Below are positions 1 to 9,981 of a stretch of DNA of 64,000 nucleotides, one piece after another (the stretch's first letter is position 1; the number at the start of each line of letters is the position of its first letter). The stretch is taken from positions 463,201,576-463,265,575 of the forward strand of contig CM077116.1 in the NCBI GenBank assembly GCA_039619475.1, read 5' to 3'. This DNA comes from Icerya purchasi (taxonomy: Eukaryota; Arthropoda; Insecta; Hemiptera; Monophlebidae). The notes under the pieces were generated by a model. The model worked only from the letters and a program-made list of their open reading frames with translations, was not told the DNA's origin and did no database searches. The position numbers and the translations under genes are program-made.

Positions 1-590
1 TAATCTCATTTTGCAGATTAATATAACATACAAGTTTTTTTTATTATTATGTAAAAACAATAGTATGTACATAAACTTACAAAGGTGAGTACTTTAACAG
101 CCGGCGAAATAACATCGACAATGTACAACTCTTTCAAAGAGAAAATGAAACTGTAAGAAACTTCATACGAGGACAGCATGATTAACAGCATCGTAATGAC
201 CTGGAAGGAAATATTAAACATTACATTTATATTAATGACAATAATAATAGTACTGTACAATTTATTGGGAACTGTTTAACTACGACTTTATGTGTAACAA
301 TGCCGTTGTAGAAGTTTGGTGGCAGAAGAGCAATATGAAAAAATATGGAGAGAAAAAATAAGTGCTGAGCATACAGATATATAAAAAAAAAAAAATGTTT
401 AGTCATCTTTATAATTTAGTTAAAAATTAAACTTATTGTGTAAAATTAATTACGTTCATTACAATCATTTTTAAGTAAAAAAAAAAAAAAAAAAAAATGA
501 TTTCCTATATCTTCTCTGTTTGACCTCAAGCAATCAAGGCTAGCTAAATAATCGCAGAAAATAGAAGAGTCCCTTCAACACTAGTATATA
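1..590. other. AT-rich DNA without a recognised gene
   Basis: No coding similarity was recognised on either strand. Poly(A) runs at about 383-395 and 477-497 could be the 3' tails of short retroposons, but no body sequence or flanking duplication could be assigned to them. Confidence 0.5.
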
Positions 591-1651
591 TCTATTGGTG
601 ATGGACAATATAGTTTTTTTTGAGGAACTAGTACCAGGAACTAGATTCTGGAACTAGACAAGTAAATGTAGTGTGGGTGGTCCGTGAACAAACTATTAAA
701 TGGAACGTATTTTCAAAGTTGTGTAGTGGTCCCGGATGAATACGGGAGCACCGATCAATCCATTTTCGGATGAAAAATAAACTAAAAACGTTCTGATTCG
801 GTTTCGCATTTTTATTTTACAAAAAAAATACAAACGAAAGTGATGATCGAATTACGCGGTAATAACAGATATAGAGATAAAGATTCGTTAGCTTCGATTA
901 GCGCTACGAACGGCGAAAACTAATCGGACAGACTTGTTCGATTTATCGGTTAATCCGATACCGCTGTGACCTAATTCCGGCAAAGGTTTTGAATAGTGTC
1001 TGAACCAAAACTAAATCTCTCTATAGGATCGAAAACAGGCATGTATATATGTCGGACTGGTCGAACGACGACCTCCTTAAAATCGCGTCATTCGCAGCAA
1101 AAGCGTAAATAAAAAAAAGAAGGCTTAAAAATTTTAACGGCGTCAGCGAATCGAACTTACTGAATCGTGTATACGCTGTTAGGCGAAACGGAAACAGCGA
1201 TGTTAACGTTGTAACATAATCGATTTTAGAACACAACGATTACACAGTGTCAGCAAATAATATCGTATTAAAGCGCGAGTACGCAATTAGGCGAAATTAT
1301 AAACGGTGATTTTAGCATTGCAAAATAGACTAGAGGTTAAATTACAACAGTTGCTTGTTGCTTTAAGTAAAGCAGATCAAATATTACTGTTGTCCGTGTG
1401 TTCTTTTTATGTTTTTAGTATTGTAATTTCATTATTTTCACTCCGTTATTTTTCATTCATGTCAGTTATTAATATTTGTTAAGTAAATTTTATTCTTTTT
1501 ATTTCGTATATTTCCGTTTTAGTTACCCGGTGCATATATTTAATGAACAGTATTAAATAAGCGCGTAAGTAATCTTAAGTTTTGATTTGTTGGATGCTTG
1601 TTTAATGTATATTCAGTCAACTATGATTTAGAAAATCATTTCAATATTAAA
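591..1651. other. Possible 5' region of a BED-type hAT element
   Basis: No coding sequence was recognised. The stretch TGGTGATGGACAATAT near 597 resembles the TGATGGAC-like terminal inverted repeats of some BED-finger hAT transposons, and a BED finger begins at 1652, so this may be the element's 5' end and leader. No matching right terminus was found. The assignment is inference. Confidence 0.2.
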
Positions 1652-1801
1652 ATGCCTAAGCGAACACGGAGTATATTGTGGGAGGACCATTTCGAGCGAA
1701 TAAATGATAAAAATGCGAAGTGTAATTATTGAAGTCAAAATATTAGTATTGTGTGCGGTTCCTTGTGGAATTTGCAGCGACATTTAACAAGAAAACATAC
1801 A
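1652..1801 (+). pseudogene. hAT transposase, BED zinc finger (broken)
   Basis: Translation from the ATG at 1652 gives a BED-type DNA-binding finger, normally the N-terminus of hAT transposases: a W-E-x-H-F start, a first metal-binding Cys at residue 24, then an L-x-R-H-L-x-R-K-H helix. The second Cys of the C-x2-C pair is replaced by an in-frame TGA at 1730-1732, and the frame is otherwise open to about 1801. Nine bases later a 107-nt palindrome begins and the hAT similarity stops. The catalytic-region fragment at 9611-9955 is on the same strand and could be the rest of the same gene, separated by the hAT1 insertion, but that is not proven. It cannot encode a working protein as it stands. Confidence 0.6.
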
Positions 1802-1809
1802 GTAATTAT

Positions 1810-1916
1810 CGTTCGTTTTTTTCATATTTCATACCGGCAAACTTCCGTTACACAATTCGAGTGTCGCCAAATTGTGCACCGGAAGTTTGCGGGTATGAAA
1901 TATAAAAAAACGAATG
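1810..1916. repeat. 107-nt imperfect palindrome (foldback)
   Basis: Bases 1810-1855 are nearly the reverse complement of about 1870-1916. Both arms carry CAAACTTCCG and a T-rich outer end, with a few mismatches and a short loop. It lies directly after the BED finger and is probably a foldback MITE or an inverted duplication. No target-site duplication was found. Confidence 0.75.
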
Positions 1917-2448
1917 AAAACGGCACCGGGGCCACGATATTTGTTGGACATTTCCAAAACTGATGGCCGCTTTATCGTATAACATTTGAATGTTCAATGG
2001 CTTTGAACATTTTTACGCATCGTATTTTGAAAATAAATTTTTAATCGGCCAACGAAATGTATTAAAAATATTTCCTTTATAACGACGATTTATTAAAAAA
2101 TATTTCAGAATACGCCAGGTTAATTTTGAAAATATATACTAATTGTTTAAACTTCCAGTTTCATTTTTCGTTTACGAAACAAATATTATATACTTTTGAT
2201 AAATAACTGCGATACATATTTATGTTCTCATTTATTTTTTAATTATTAAAAATTCATTCTATCTTTTGCAATTTACTAGTTAGCTCACAACCTTCAGTAA
2301 CTTATCATACATCTGACGGTCTATTTACATTTATGATCCTTCTTTATCTTTCTGTTATTATAATAATAGATGCTTAATTTGTCGAACTCGAAAATTTCAT
2401 ACGGACATCACATTTGTATTTTATGTAAATTAATCAGCTGAAATGAAC
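1917..2448. other. AT-rich spacer before hAT1
   Basis: No gene or repeat was recognised. It may be decayed interior of the BED-type hAT element, because hAT sequence lies on both sides of the hAT1 insertion. Confidence 0.35.
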
Positions 2449-2574
2449 GTATTTTGCAGTAGCGTAGCGTGAATTTCGGGACTGAGGAAGCGTCACAATG
2501 AAATATATTTTTTACCTAAAAATAAGCATGCGTAAAATTCGGTTAAGTACAGAACAGAAATCAAAAATAATTAA

Positions 2575-2945
2575 AAGAAACGAAATGTCTCATTTTTTTA
2601 TAAGTTAATTCAATTTTTCGATTTTTGTTTCCGAAAATGTCTATTACATCATCACGAAAAGATGTTCGTTTCCTAATGTTTGATACTAATTCATTTTCAA
2701 TACTAAAAAAAGCTAATGAAGATCTGTCACTTCCGACTGCGTGTACTTCTTAAATACGTTTTTATTCGTTTCACTGTTGAGAACGATATTTCTGCAAACG
2801 AAGTGGTTCCTGGAATTGTGGTTATTAAATCAGATTGATTGTATCTACTTCCGGAAAAACATCTGTTAGATCGTAAGCGGTCAAGTATAAGATGCACCGC
2901 AGTGTCTTTATGTAGGTTAGAATCTTGAAAGTACACTTTTCAAAC
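2575..2945 (-). pseudogene. hAT1 transposase, C-terminal dimerisation domain (broken)
   Basis: The minus strand encodes A-E-x-S-F-S-T-V-K-R-I-K-T-Y-L-R-S-T, the hallmark of the hAT C-terminal dimerisation domain. After a frameshift near 2735 it continues with S-S-L-A-F-F-S-I-E-N-E-L and a D-V-I-D-I-F segment. The spacing and wording are those of the ZMYM1-like branch of hAT proteins. This domain holds transposase subunits together. Only the final ~120 residues are present, the frame is shifted, and the catalytic part is absent from this element. Confidence 0.7.
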
Positions 2946-2989
2946 TTGCAAGATCGAAAAAGTTTCCGTAATTCTGTTTTAAAAAAGTC

Positions 2990-3490
2990 TTTTTCCAGAA
3001 AATATTAATGAAAATTTAAAAAATTGTTTGTATGTAAGACATTTAAAAATTTTAATTTTGTTACATCATTAAACCTATTATTAGACATATTTGTTTGTGT
3101 AACATCGATAATTTTTAAAAATATCCTTTCTCACCGCAGCTTTCTGTCTTCCCCAAAAATTGAATCAAGTCAAATCGATTTGCATTCCATACATTTTTTG
3201 TTCTTGCTTCAATAAAAGGCAAGTCCAACAGAACAATTTTTTATCTTCTCACAACCGCATAACCATGTTATTGTAGCGTATAAATTTTAAAATGGCGGTT
3301 GAATACTTTACAAACATAGAAAAGTTTGATAAATTATGGAAGAGAATACTTTACATACCTTTGGATTTTGTAATCAAATTTTCTAAACTAGGCGTTGGTT
3401 TATCGTTTTGAATACTATTAATTTTTTCTTGCAAACTTAATGAACTAAAACTAATCAGTAGACGTTTTTCAATAATACAATTGCATGTAA
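2990..3490. other. AT-rich interior of hAT1, no gene recognised
   Basis: No clear coding similarity was found between the hAT C-terminus and the start of LINE-E. It may include upstream transposase sequence decayed beyond recognition. Confidence 0.35.
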
Positions 3491-4567
3491 GTAGATGATT
3501 TCATTACTAAACATTTTGGGGATAGTTCAACAGTAGCTGAACAATTTAGTGAAAACTTTGTACGTTCGGTAGAAGAGCGTAGACACACTTGTGACATTCA
3601 GTTACTGAATACTAACGTTGACAAGTTAAATATGATCTCATTCTTCATTTCACTTGCAAATGTTTCTCAAATAGAAGAAATAATTAAAGATCTAAAAATT
3701 CACAAAGCACCAGGATGGGACGAGATTAGGGTGAAAGACATTAAACAAAACTCAAAGTTGTTAACACCTATTTTAACCTGTATGGTCAATCGCTCAATAA
3801 AGGATGCGTGCATCCCTGATGGGCTCAAAAGAGGTATTATTAGACCGATATATAAGAAGGGGGCTCAAAACCAAATCGAAAACTATCGCCAAATAACCAT
3901 AATGCCTGTAATAGCTAAAGTTCTAGAACAGTATATCGGAAAGCACTTAAGAAATTACATGGAAAAAAACAATCTGCTCTATGAAAACCAACACGGATTT
4001 AGAGAAAAAAGGTCCACCGTTACTTTACTAAGAACGTTTGTAAATGAGATAAACACAGGACTATCGAGGTGGAACCAATTTATAATTACCTTTATAGACC
4101 TAACTACATTACAGATATACTCTAATGCATTAATAATGTCTAGAATTTTATATGGGATCCAAATATGGGGTGAGGCTAAAAAAACGTAAATCAATAAAAT
4201 AGGGAAAATTCAGAAAAGGTGTTTGAAACTTATACTACCCTATTGGAAGTGGAGTGATACTACATCAACCTGGTGGAAGGAAAATAATGAAATGTCTCCC
4301 AAAATGCATTATTATTATTACAGATTACTTGAACTTAAATGCAATAACGTAAAGTTACCTTCCAGACTAAAAACTCGACTAACAAGGAATCAAAATAATA
4401 CCTGTTACATTCATCCTAGAGGGGTAAATCTACGAATCGACAATACAGATGATTCGGTTTTAATTAAATTAATGAGTACTATGCCCAGTCACATAATAAA
4501 CGAAAAACAAATTGGTGTATGGAAGAGGGAAGTGAGGAAGTGGTTGAAAGAATGGTGCAAAGATTAA
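3491..4567 (+). pseudogene. LINE-E reverse transcriptase, core deleted
   Basis: The open frame from 3491 gives the N-terminal finger and palm blocks of a LINE reverse transcriptase: H-K-A-P-G-W-D, then R-P-I-Y-K-K-G, N-Y-R-Q-I-T, Q-H-G-F-R and motif A as F-I-D-L-T. Directly after motif A the sequence jumps to the thumb segment S-R-I-L-Y-G-I-Q-I-W-G, so motifs B, C (the Y-A-D-D box) and D are missing. A single TAA at 4187-4189 interrupts the frame, which then stays open to 4567. No RNase H domain follows, which with the wording of the thumb suggests a Jockey or Daphne-like clade. It cannot be an active polymerase. Confidence 0.75.
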
Positions 4568-4934
4568 GGAATTTTGCTGCATCCTCTTTACCATTTATTT
4601 TTATTGCTGCATTTTTTAGGGCTCTTTTAGACCATCTATTTACCAGTTTCCTTTTCTTTTTTCTTTCCTGTACATTAAAGTATGCAATGTCCAATATATA
4701 AGCGGCTCCTGTGTATAGGTGTATTATTGTGTAATTCATATATATATATATTTGCGTCGAATGATATATTTTATTTTTATTTTTTTGGTTTAATACGTTC
4801 GATCTAAGTAGTAAGAATGGTTAATTGTAATTTTGTTTACTAGAATAAACGATAAATAGAGTGTTGGGCACTCACGCAACGGGCATACTTGCCCAGTGAG
4901 ACCCACAATGTATTTATTTATAAAAAAAAAAAAA
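3491..4934 (+). mobile_element. LINE-E: 5'-truncated Jockey-group LINE with poly(A) tail
   Basis: Reverse-transcriptase coding sequence runs from 3491 to 4567. It is followed by about 350 bp of 3' untranslated sequence, a GTATTTATTTAT motif and an A-run ending at 4934, a normal LINE 3' end. The 5' half (ORF1, endonuclease) is missing, as expected from incomplete reverse transcription. It lies inside hAT1. No target-site duplication was identified with confidence. Confidence 0.7.
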
Positions 4935-4939
4935 GTAGC

Positions 4940-5420
4940 TAATTAATTGGGCAGCTGGAGACTCCCGCTAATCTGAACCCCAATTCGTGTCCAACTGCTC
5001 AAAATTCACCCCAGACCGCTAATCAGAACATGAAAGTCACCCCAATTTGTGTCCAGGTGGTCAAATTTAATCCAAGTTTCCCCCATTTTTCTGGACAGTT
5101 CTGCTAATTTGAACCATAATTCCCATACAGGTAGTCAAAATTCACCCCAATTTGTCTCCAGGTGCTCAAAATTCACCCAAATTTGTGTCCAGGTGTCCAC
5201 ATTTAACCCAAGTTTCTCCGATTTCCCCCAATGTTCATGGACAGTTCCGACGATTTTTCTGGACAGCTGCTGAAAATTCATCCGAATTCCCATCCAGGTA
5301 GTCCAAATTCACCTAAATTCCCGTCCATGTCGTCAAATTTCACCCCATTTCCCGTCCAGGTAATCAAAATTAACCCCAATTAGTGTGCAGGTGGCGAAAG
5401 TTCACTTAACTTCCCCCAGT
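4940..5420. repeat. Degenerate ~31-bp minisatellite
   Basis: Units of about 31 bp of the form CCAGGTNGTCAAAATTCACC followed by a CCAATTTCCCGT-like part repeat head to tail, clearest at about 5157-5220 and 5296-5395. Copies are diverged and some carry inserted sequence. The unit has no hallmark of a mobile-element end and there is no spacer pattern. Confidence 0.7.
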
Positions 5421-6289
5421 TCCCCTGTCCCGTTTCCTGTTGTCTTGATCGCATGTCCCATTCCCGGTGGTCCCAATAATCCGAATATGGAGTAGTCGCA
5501 CCCTGCACCCTTAGACTATTACACTTTAGTAATCCGATACCACATAGTCCCCGAGAAGGACCCCAACCACAATTCTTGTGTAATAACCATAAAGTAAACT
5601 ATATTTTAATATTTACTTATATAATTAAATTATAACCCAATTTCCCGTCAAGGGATCTAGAGTACACTTAAGTATAACCCCCAGGCAGTACAACCCTATA
5701 ATCTGAACACCCGCCCTGAGAAAGGAGACCCAACCCAAGTTCTCCTAGGCTGTTACAGACCGATCAACGGAACATTGACTGACTGAAAAGGATCATACAC
5801 ATATAATTTAAATTATAACCCCAATCCCCCCCCCCCGCCAAGTTTTCCATATGGTTTTGCTAATCCGAATACTAGCCACTCCAGGATGGACCTCTGTCAT
5901 ATTATTATAATATATAATTTACTTGTATTTCCGCACCTGTCTTAATTTTTTTAATTATTATTTTTCACATAATAGCCCAGCCTCTGCTCGGTTGTCTGAA
6001 GTGATCCCAATATTCCAAACTATTTAAAAATTAACCAATCATTCATTTCTATAGTCCAAAACTAGCCTTAGCTCCCTCTGCCCCTTCCACCATCTTTCAC
6101 CAGTGGATTATAATGTACATTTATTTATTTTTTCTTATCCTACGATCATCCTAACTGCTGTCGATCTCTAACATCCAATCATGTGCATATATCTAACACA
6201 ACGTTAACACCTATGAAAGAGCACATGCCGATCACGCGCACCAATTGTTGCCGCGCACACTTTAGCCGCTAGCGTCACTACTGGTCATA
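5421..6289. other. C/T-rich, G-poor DNA without a gene
   Basis: This stretch keeps the pyrimidine-rich, CCCC-containing wording of the neighbouring minisatellite, including a C-run near 5828-5837. It may be a more decayed part of the same array. No coding sequence was recognised. Confidence 0.4.
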
Positions 6290-6690
6290 ATAATTTTTCA
6301 TGTCTATGTATTATAGAATTAGTCCAGGTATATTTTTTTTACGCCTCCGATCATTTCTTCCGATCGTTCATAATTTTTTCTCCGGTTCTAAAAATGATTC
6401 CATCTACGTCATGACCACAATGAATGCACACTGCATGTTCCCCCGCATACATCTGCTGTTAATAGTTTCCCTACTGGATCATAACATTTTTCCTGTGTTA
6501 TAGAAATAGCCCAAGTATATTTTTTACGCTTCCAAGCATTTCTTCCGAGTGTTCATCATTTTTTTATATTTTTTAACATTCCCAAAAATTCCTTTGTCCT
6601 TCCCCACCCCCTCCAAGCCTAATTTAATAATCTTTCATAATATATTTTCCAGATCTCCCAAACCATCAACTCTCGAAGAAATATATACAC
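6290..6690. repeat. Two diverged ~188-bp tandem units
   Basis: TTATAGAATTAGTCCAGGTA at 6311 recurs as TTATAGAAATAGCCCAAGTA at 6499. Flanking text matches on both sides, including ATTTCTTCCGA. A weaker relative of the upstream part appears near 6910-6950. The open frames across it on the plus strand are rich in Phe, Ile and Pro and look like composition effects, not genes. Confidence 0.6.
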
Positions 6691-7235
6691 TCTCTACAAC
6701 ATCCATTTTACCATCAGTTATTGCAGGTTATCATCAAATTATTTTTCCAAAAGCCTTTTTGAAAATTTTTCCCGCTCATACGTATTTTCTATTTGCACGG
6801 CATCCGTTTCCATGCACACACGTTTCCCTACCAATTATAATATTTTTTATTTATTTTTCATCTCCTCCCAGACTTTCATACATCCCCTACTGACACACTC
6901 ACAGATAGTTTCCTTATTGATCCCGTACATTTTTTCTGTATTAGCCGCGGGAGCGTATCACACCAGTCCCGCACACACGCTATGCACAGTCATATATTTA
7001 ATTTTTAATTACCGATCTTTAATTATTTTTACTGGTATTATTTTTTTCTACACAATCACTCCATCATACATACTTTACATTGTGAAAATAATTTTAGCCT
7101 TTCGATAGAGGAAATCTCTCCGATCACTAAATAATTTTTATAGGCGTCCTATTTTTAATATTATACACATCTCAGTATAATTATTAAATGAAGGAACTCG
7201 CAGCATCGTTGCTGCAATCGCACCAGTCTTTCTTT

Positions 7236-7960
7236 TTAGGAATCGTCAACCTCTGCAGGTTTACGTCTCATCGCTACACCAGCCTTTGTATGCATGGGTT
7301 TTTTATCTTCAAGCTCCCTTGTGGGTTGCACACTATTTACAATTATTCGGCAGAAGAATAATTTTTTTGCGCTCGTATACACCCGCACGCACACATTCAA
7401 CATCAGGCTCTTTTTCAAGAACAACAATCGTTGCTCCGCAGCATAAGACGTCCTCTGCCCCCGCGCCTCTATTTTTCTGCGACATTATTGAAGCCTCTAT
7501 CATGTACCGGCATTTACGACCTTCTATAGCAGGATAATTTACGACATCCATACACCTTTTCCAAGTATCATGTTGAAAGCGGTCAATCTCCCGCGCTGAA
7601 ACTGGTTTTTCACACACGTTACACCACAACGGTATAACGCATAGTTAAGGGTTTCGTCTTCCACCGCACGTTTCTGGAGGTCTCGTTTGTTAGCGTTAAC
7701 ATGAATATCACACTGACGTTTGGTAAGAGCATCATGTGGAATGATCGCGTCCGAGACATTTACTAGACGTCTAACCAGCACGCTTATGTAACTGATCTAT
7801 ACACTAAAGACATCTTTAAGCATCTCCTTAACTATTCCTGTTAGGATTGTTGGGAGTAATGGCCTCGCACAACCATTTACCAATAACCACATTATCGTCA
7901 ATCACCTCAGCTTCAATCACCTCTGCACAGCCAGGTAGTAAATGTTATCTTTCTTATTAT
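7236..7960 (-). pseudogene. Unidentified coding-like segment, copy 1
   Basis: On the minus strand two overlapping frames are open. One reads through C-D-I-H-V-N-A-N and V-E-D-E-T-L-N-Y (7539-7781). The other carries W-C-N-V-C-E-K-P followed by H-D-T-W-K-R-C (7333-7629), which could be a C2HC zinc finger. The wording looks like a frameshifted real protein rather than noise, but I do not recognise the family. The part from about 7690 to 7960 has a diverged relative at 8440-8690. A hAT or CGGBP1-like finger is one possibility, at low confidence. Confidence 0.35.
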
Positions 7961-7974
7961 AATCTTATGTTTTA

Positions 7975-8160
7975 ACACTGTTACACTATTTTTCTCATTT
8001 TTAACTAATTATAGCCCGTTTTCCACTATTTCACCCCATTTTCATACATTTTAGCATTTTTACACTGTTTTTGCCAATTTCTGCTATTTCTCACCATTTT
8101 TCCAGTGCTTTTAGTACTTTTCACACAATTTTCCTCAATTTTTCACGATCTTTCTTACTT
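7975..8160. repeat. Degenerate short-period T-rich repeat
   Basis: The sequence consists of irregular ~20-bp blocks of the form CATTTTNCACTNTTTT. It separates the two copies of the unidentified coding-like segment. It has simple-sequence character and no gene. Confidence 0.45.
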
Positions 8161-8439
8161 TTTTTTCTTCCAACTCTTTACTATGCAGATATTCAGCCGC
8201 GATAACCTTCTCTATGCTATCTTTTAGCCCCTCAGTCTCTGCCAAGGCACATCTCCCGCTTAGCGACCATCACCTCAGTAGAATGTTTTAAGTATTCCAT
8301 GAAGGTCTCCACTTGCATATGGAGGTGTACTGGTTGAATCGATCACATCTTTGAGCGGGTGGTCTGATGCATCAAATCGGGAGGTGTTTTCAATCATTCC
8401 ACTGCTAGAGGCTCTGCTCGACATCTTCCATGTGATTAT

Positions 8440-8690
8440 TATGCTGATGTGTGGTAAGAGTGTTCATCAGTTCAAACGTGTCATAGATATTGACCAGACA
8501 TCTGGCCCAGCACGTTTACACAGCTACTCAGTACAGTAAGGATATCTTTAAGCCCCCCTCCCCCCGTAACCGTTCCTATTAGGCTGGTGGGAGCCATGTT
8601 CTCGTCAATCATCGATGCACAGGCATGTAGGAAATGTTTTCCTCCACATAATATTCTCGTGTTTAATACTTACACTGGTTCCATCATCTT
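8440..8690 (-). pseudogene. Unidentified coding-like segment, copy 2 (partial)
   Basis: This matches copy 1 along about 250 bp: GGTAAGAG, a shared AAGGATATCTTTAAGC versus AAAGACATCTTTAAGC block, TTCCTATTAGG versus TTCCTGTTAGG, and TCTCGTCAATCA versus TATCGTCAATCA. Read on the minus strand, it shares K-D-I-L-T-V against K-D-V-F-S-V. It is too broken to translate through. The function is unknown. Confidence 0.4.
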
Positions 8691-9038
8691 TAAGTAATTA
8701 TAAACAATTTTCGACACAACCTGACGCTTCCAAATTGGATAAGCCTGCGCAACCTTTTTCTATCATCGGTACATAGCAGATCGTTCAGAGACAACTCCAG
8801 GCAGTGGTGACGTGAAATGCTTGTAGTAAGCGTGTGGTTATTTCTGTCACTCGCTCCTACAGATCTTCTTTCATTTATCGCTTCTTTTTTTTTTTTAGTA
8901 ATTTTAAATTTTGGCACTCAAGTTACTTCACTTTCTCTCTGATGCTCGTAGTCTTTTCGAAAATACTAAAAAACAATTTCGTACTAATTTGTTAGGGGAA
9001 GCGGCGCTTCCATCGCTTCCATTGACGTTACGCCACTG
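8691..9038 (-). other. Right end of hAT1 with a short open frame
   Basis: A 75-codon minus-strand frame (8690-8917) begins 120 bp inside the hAT1 right terminus and starts M-P-K-F-K-I-T-K-K-K-K. Its position fits the start of the hAT1 transposase transcript, but it has no finger or other feature that I recognise, so it may be chance. Confidence 0.25.
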
Positions 9039-9046
9039 GTATTTTG

Positions 9047-9610
9047 TATTAATGTGAAACACAAGCTTCATGAAACACATAATATGCCGTGCACTGAAAA
9101 TTCTACATACTCAGTTAGAAATTATTGTAATTTTCATTATTTCATATACTATTCGCACAAAGCATTGTTCTATTTTATGTAACATTCCTTAAATGTGTAC
9201 GTTTCTATATTGTTAAAAATATTTAGAATAATACCCCTACTGCTAACGAGATAATATACTATTTTTCGCAAACCTTAAAAGAGTTTTTTCTAAGCAACCG
9301 AAATATTATTCCAAATTGCAAACGTTTCCCATCGAGATATGATAAGACATTTTGGAAGTCACTGAAAGAGCGACTTCTACTCATTTTATTCCTTCGTCGA
9401 TTTTATAAAATCCGGAGTTTTTTTTTTATAACGGTGCGTATTCGAATTCGACTTGTCACTGTGTGAAGTGTTGGTGCGCAATTCGGGTATCTCCAGAAAT
9501 TCAGCCAGAAAGAAACAACGTCGAAAGAATTGTAAACCGAGCTGTTCGCAAATAAAATTACGGCCTCAATAAACGATGAAAGAATTTTTAATTCGACCAG
9601 TTCCTAACAG
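9047..9610. other. AT-rich spacer between hAT1 and a hAT fragment
   Basis: No gene was recognised. It lies between the right duplication of hAT1 and the transposase fragment at 9611, so it may be decayed interior of the older BED-type hAT. Confidence 0.3.
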
Positions 9611-9955
9611 ATGGTAAGAATGATTGTTAAGGAATATCGTCCGATGTCTGTTGTAGATGACACTGAATTTAGAAAATTAATCTCAATGTTAAATCCTGGT
9701 TACCAAATACCTACTAGAAAAACAGTATCAAACACATTAATACCACAAATGTACCTGTCCGAGTTAGAAAAAGTAAGAAATATTTTAAAACTTAACGAAG
9801 CTGTTTCTATGACAACAGATTCATGGACTTCGGCAAATAATGAAAGTTTTGTAGCTATCACGGCTCATTTTTTAAATTGTGAATATGACCTCTTTTCAGT
9901 ACTTTTGGAATGTATTAAGTTTGAGGAAAGACACACAGCAGAAATCGCTAAATGA
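9611..9955 (+). pseudogene. hAT transposase, start of the catalytic domain
   Basis: The frame encodes M-I-V-K-E-Y-R-P-M-S-V-V-D-D, S-R/T-K-T-V-S-N-T-L-I-P and V-S-M-T-T-D-S-W-T-S, followed by a T-A-H-F segment. These blocks are the start of the RNase-H-like catalytic core of ZBED-type hAT transposases. The Asp in T-T-D-S-W-T-S is the first catalytic residue and is intact. The frame ends at 9955 just after H-T-A-E, where a full transposase would continue for another ~350 residues. Minus-strand LINE-A sequence begins within about 30 bp. It could belong with the BED finger at 1652. It is non-functional on its own. Confidence 0.75.
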
Positions 9956-9981
9956 CCACTAAAGGAAGCGGTTGGATCACT

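Larger units (their letters stand above)
2449..9046 (-). mobile_element. hAT1: ~6.6-kb hAT element with 8-bp target-site duplication
   Basis: GTATTTTG occurs at 2449-2456 and again at 9039-9046. Just inside these, the left end (from 2457) begins CAGTAGCGTAGCGTGAAT and the right end, read as reverse complement from 9038, begins CAGTGGCGTAACGTCAAT. That is an 18-bp terminal inverted repeat with three mismatches. An 8-bp duplication and a CAG-type terminus are standard for hAT transposons, and a hAT dimerisation-domain remnant lies 0.1 kb inside the left end on the minus strand. The interior is larger than a simple hAT because it contains LINE-E, a minisatellite and other sequence, some of it later insertion. 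It is not autonomous: most of the transposase is missing. Confidence 0.8.

Noticed and set aside
4940..5420. CRISPR-like array from regularly spaced ~31-bp units
   Set aside because: The units are contiguous and diverged, with no constant repeat plus unique spacer pattern, and the context is eukaryotic.
6549..7108. Plus-strand open frames of 114 and 98 codons
   Set aside because: They are Phe/Ile/Pro-rich, overlap each other, lie across a degenerate repeat and show no domain. The pyrimidine-rich strand is enough to explain them.
7333..7781. Possible resemblance of the Cys-rich minus-strand frame to an alphavirus-like methyltransferase motif
   Set aside because: Only a C-x-x-P-type fragment matches by eye, with no second motif, polymerase or helicase nearby. 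It is reported as unidentified instead.
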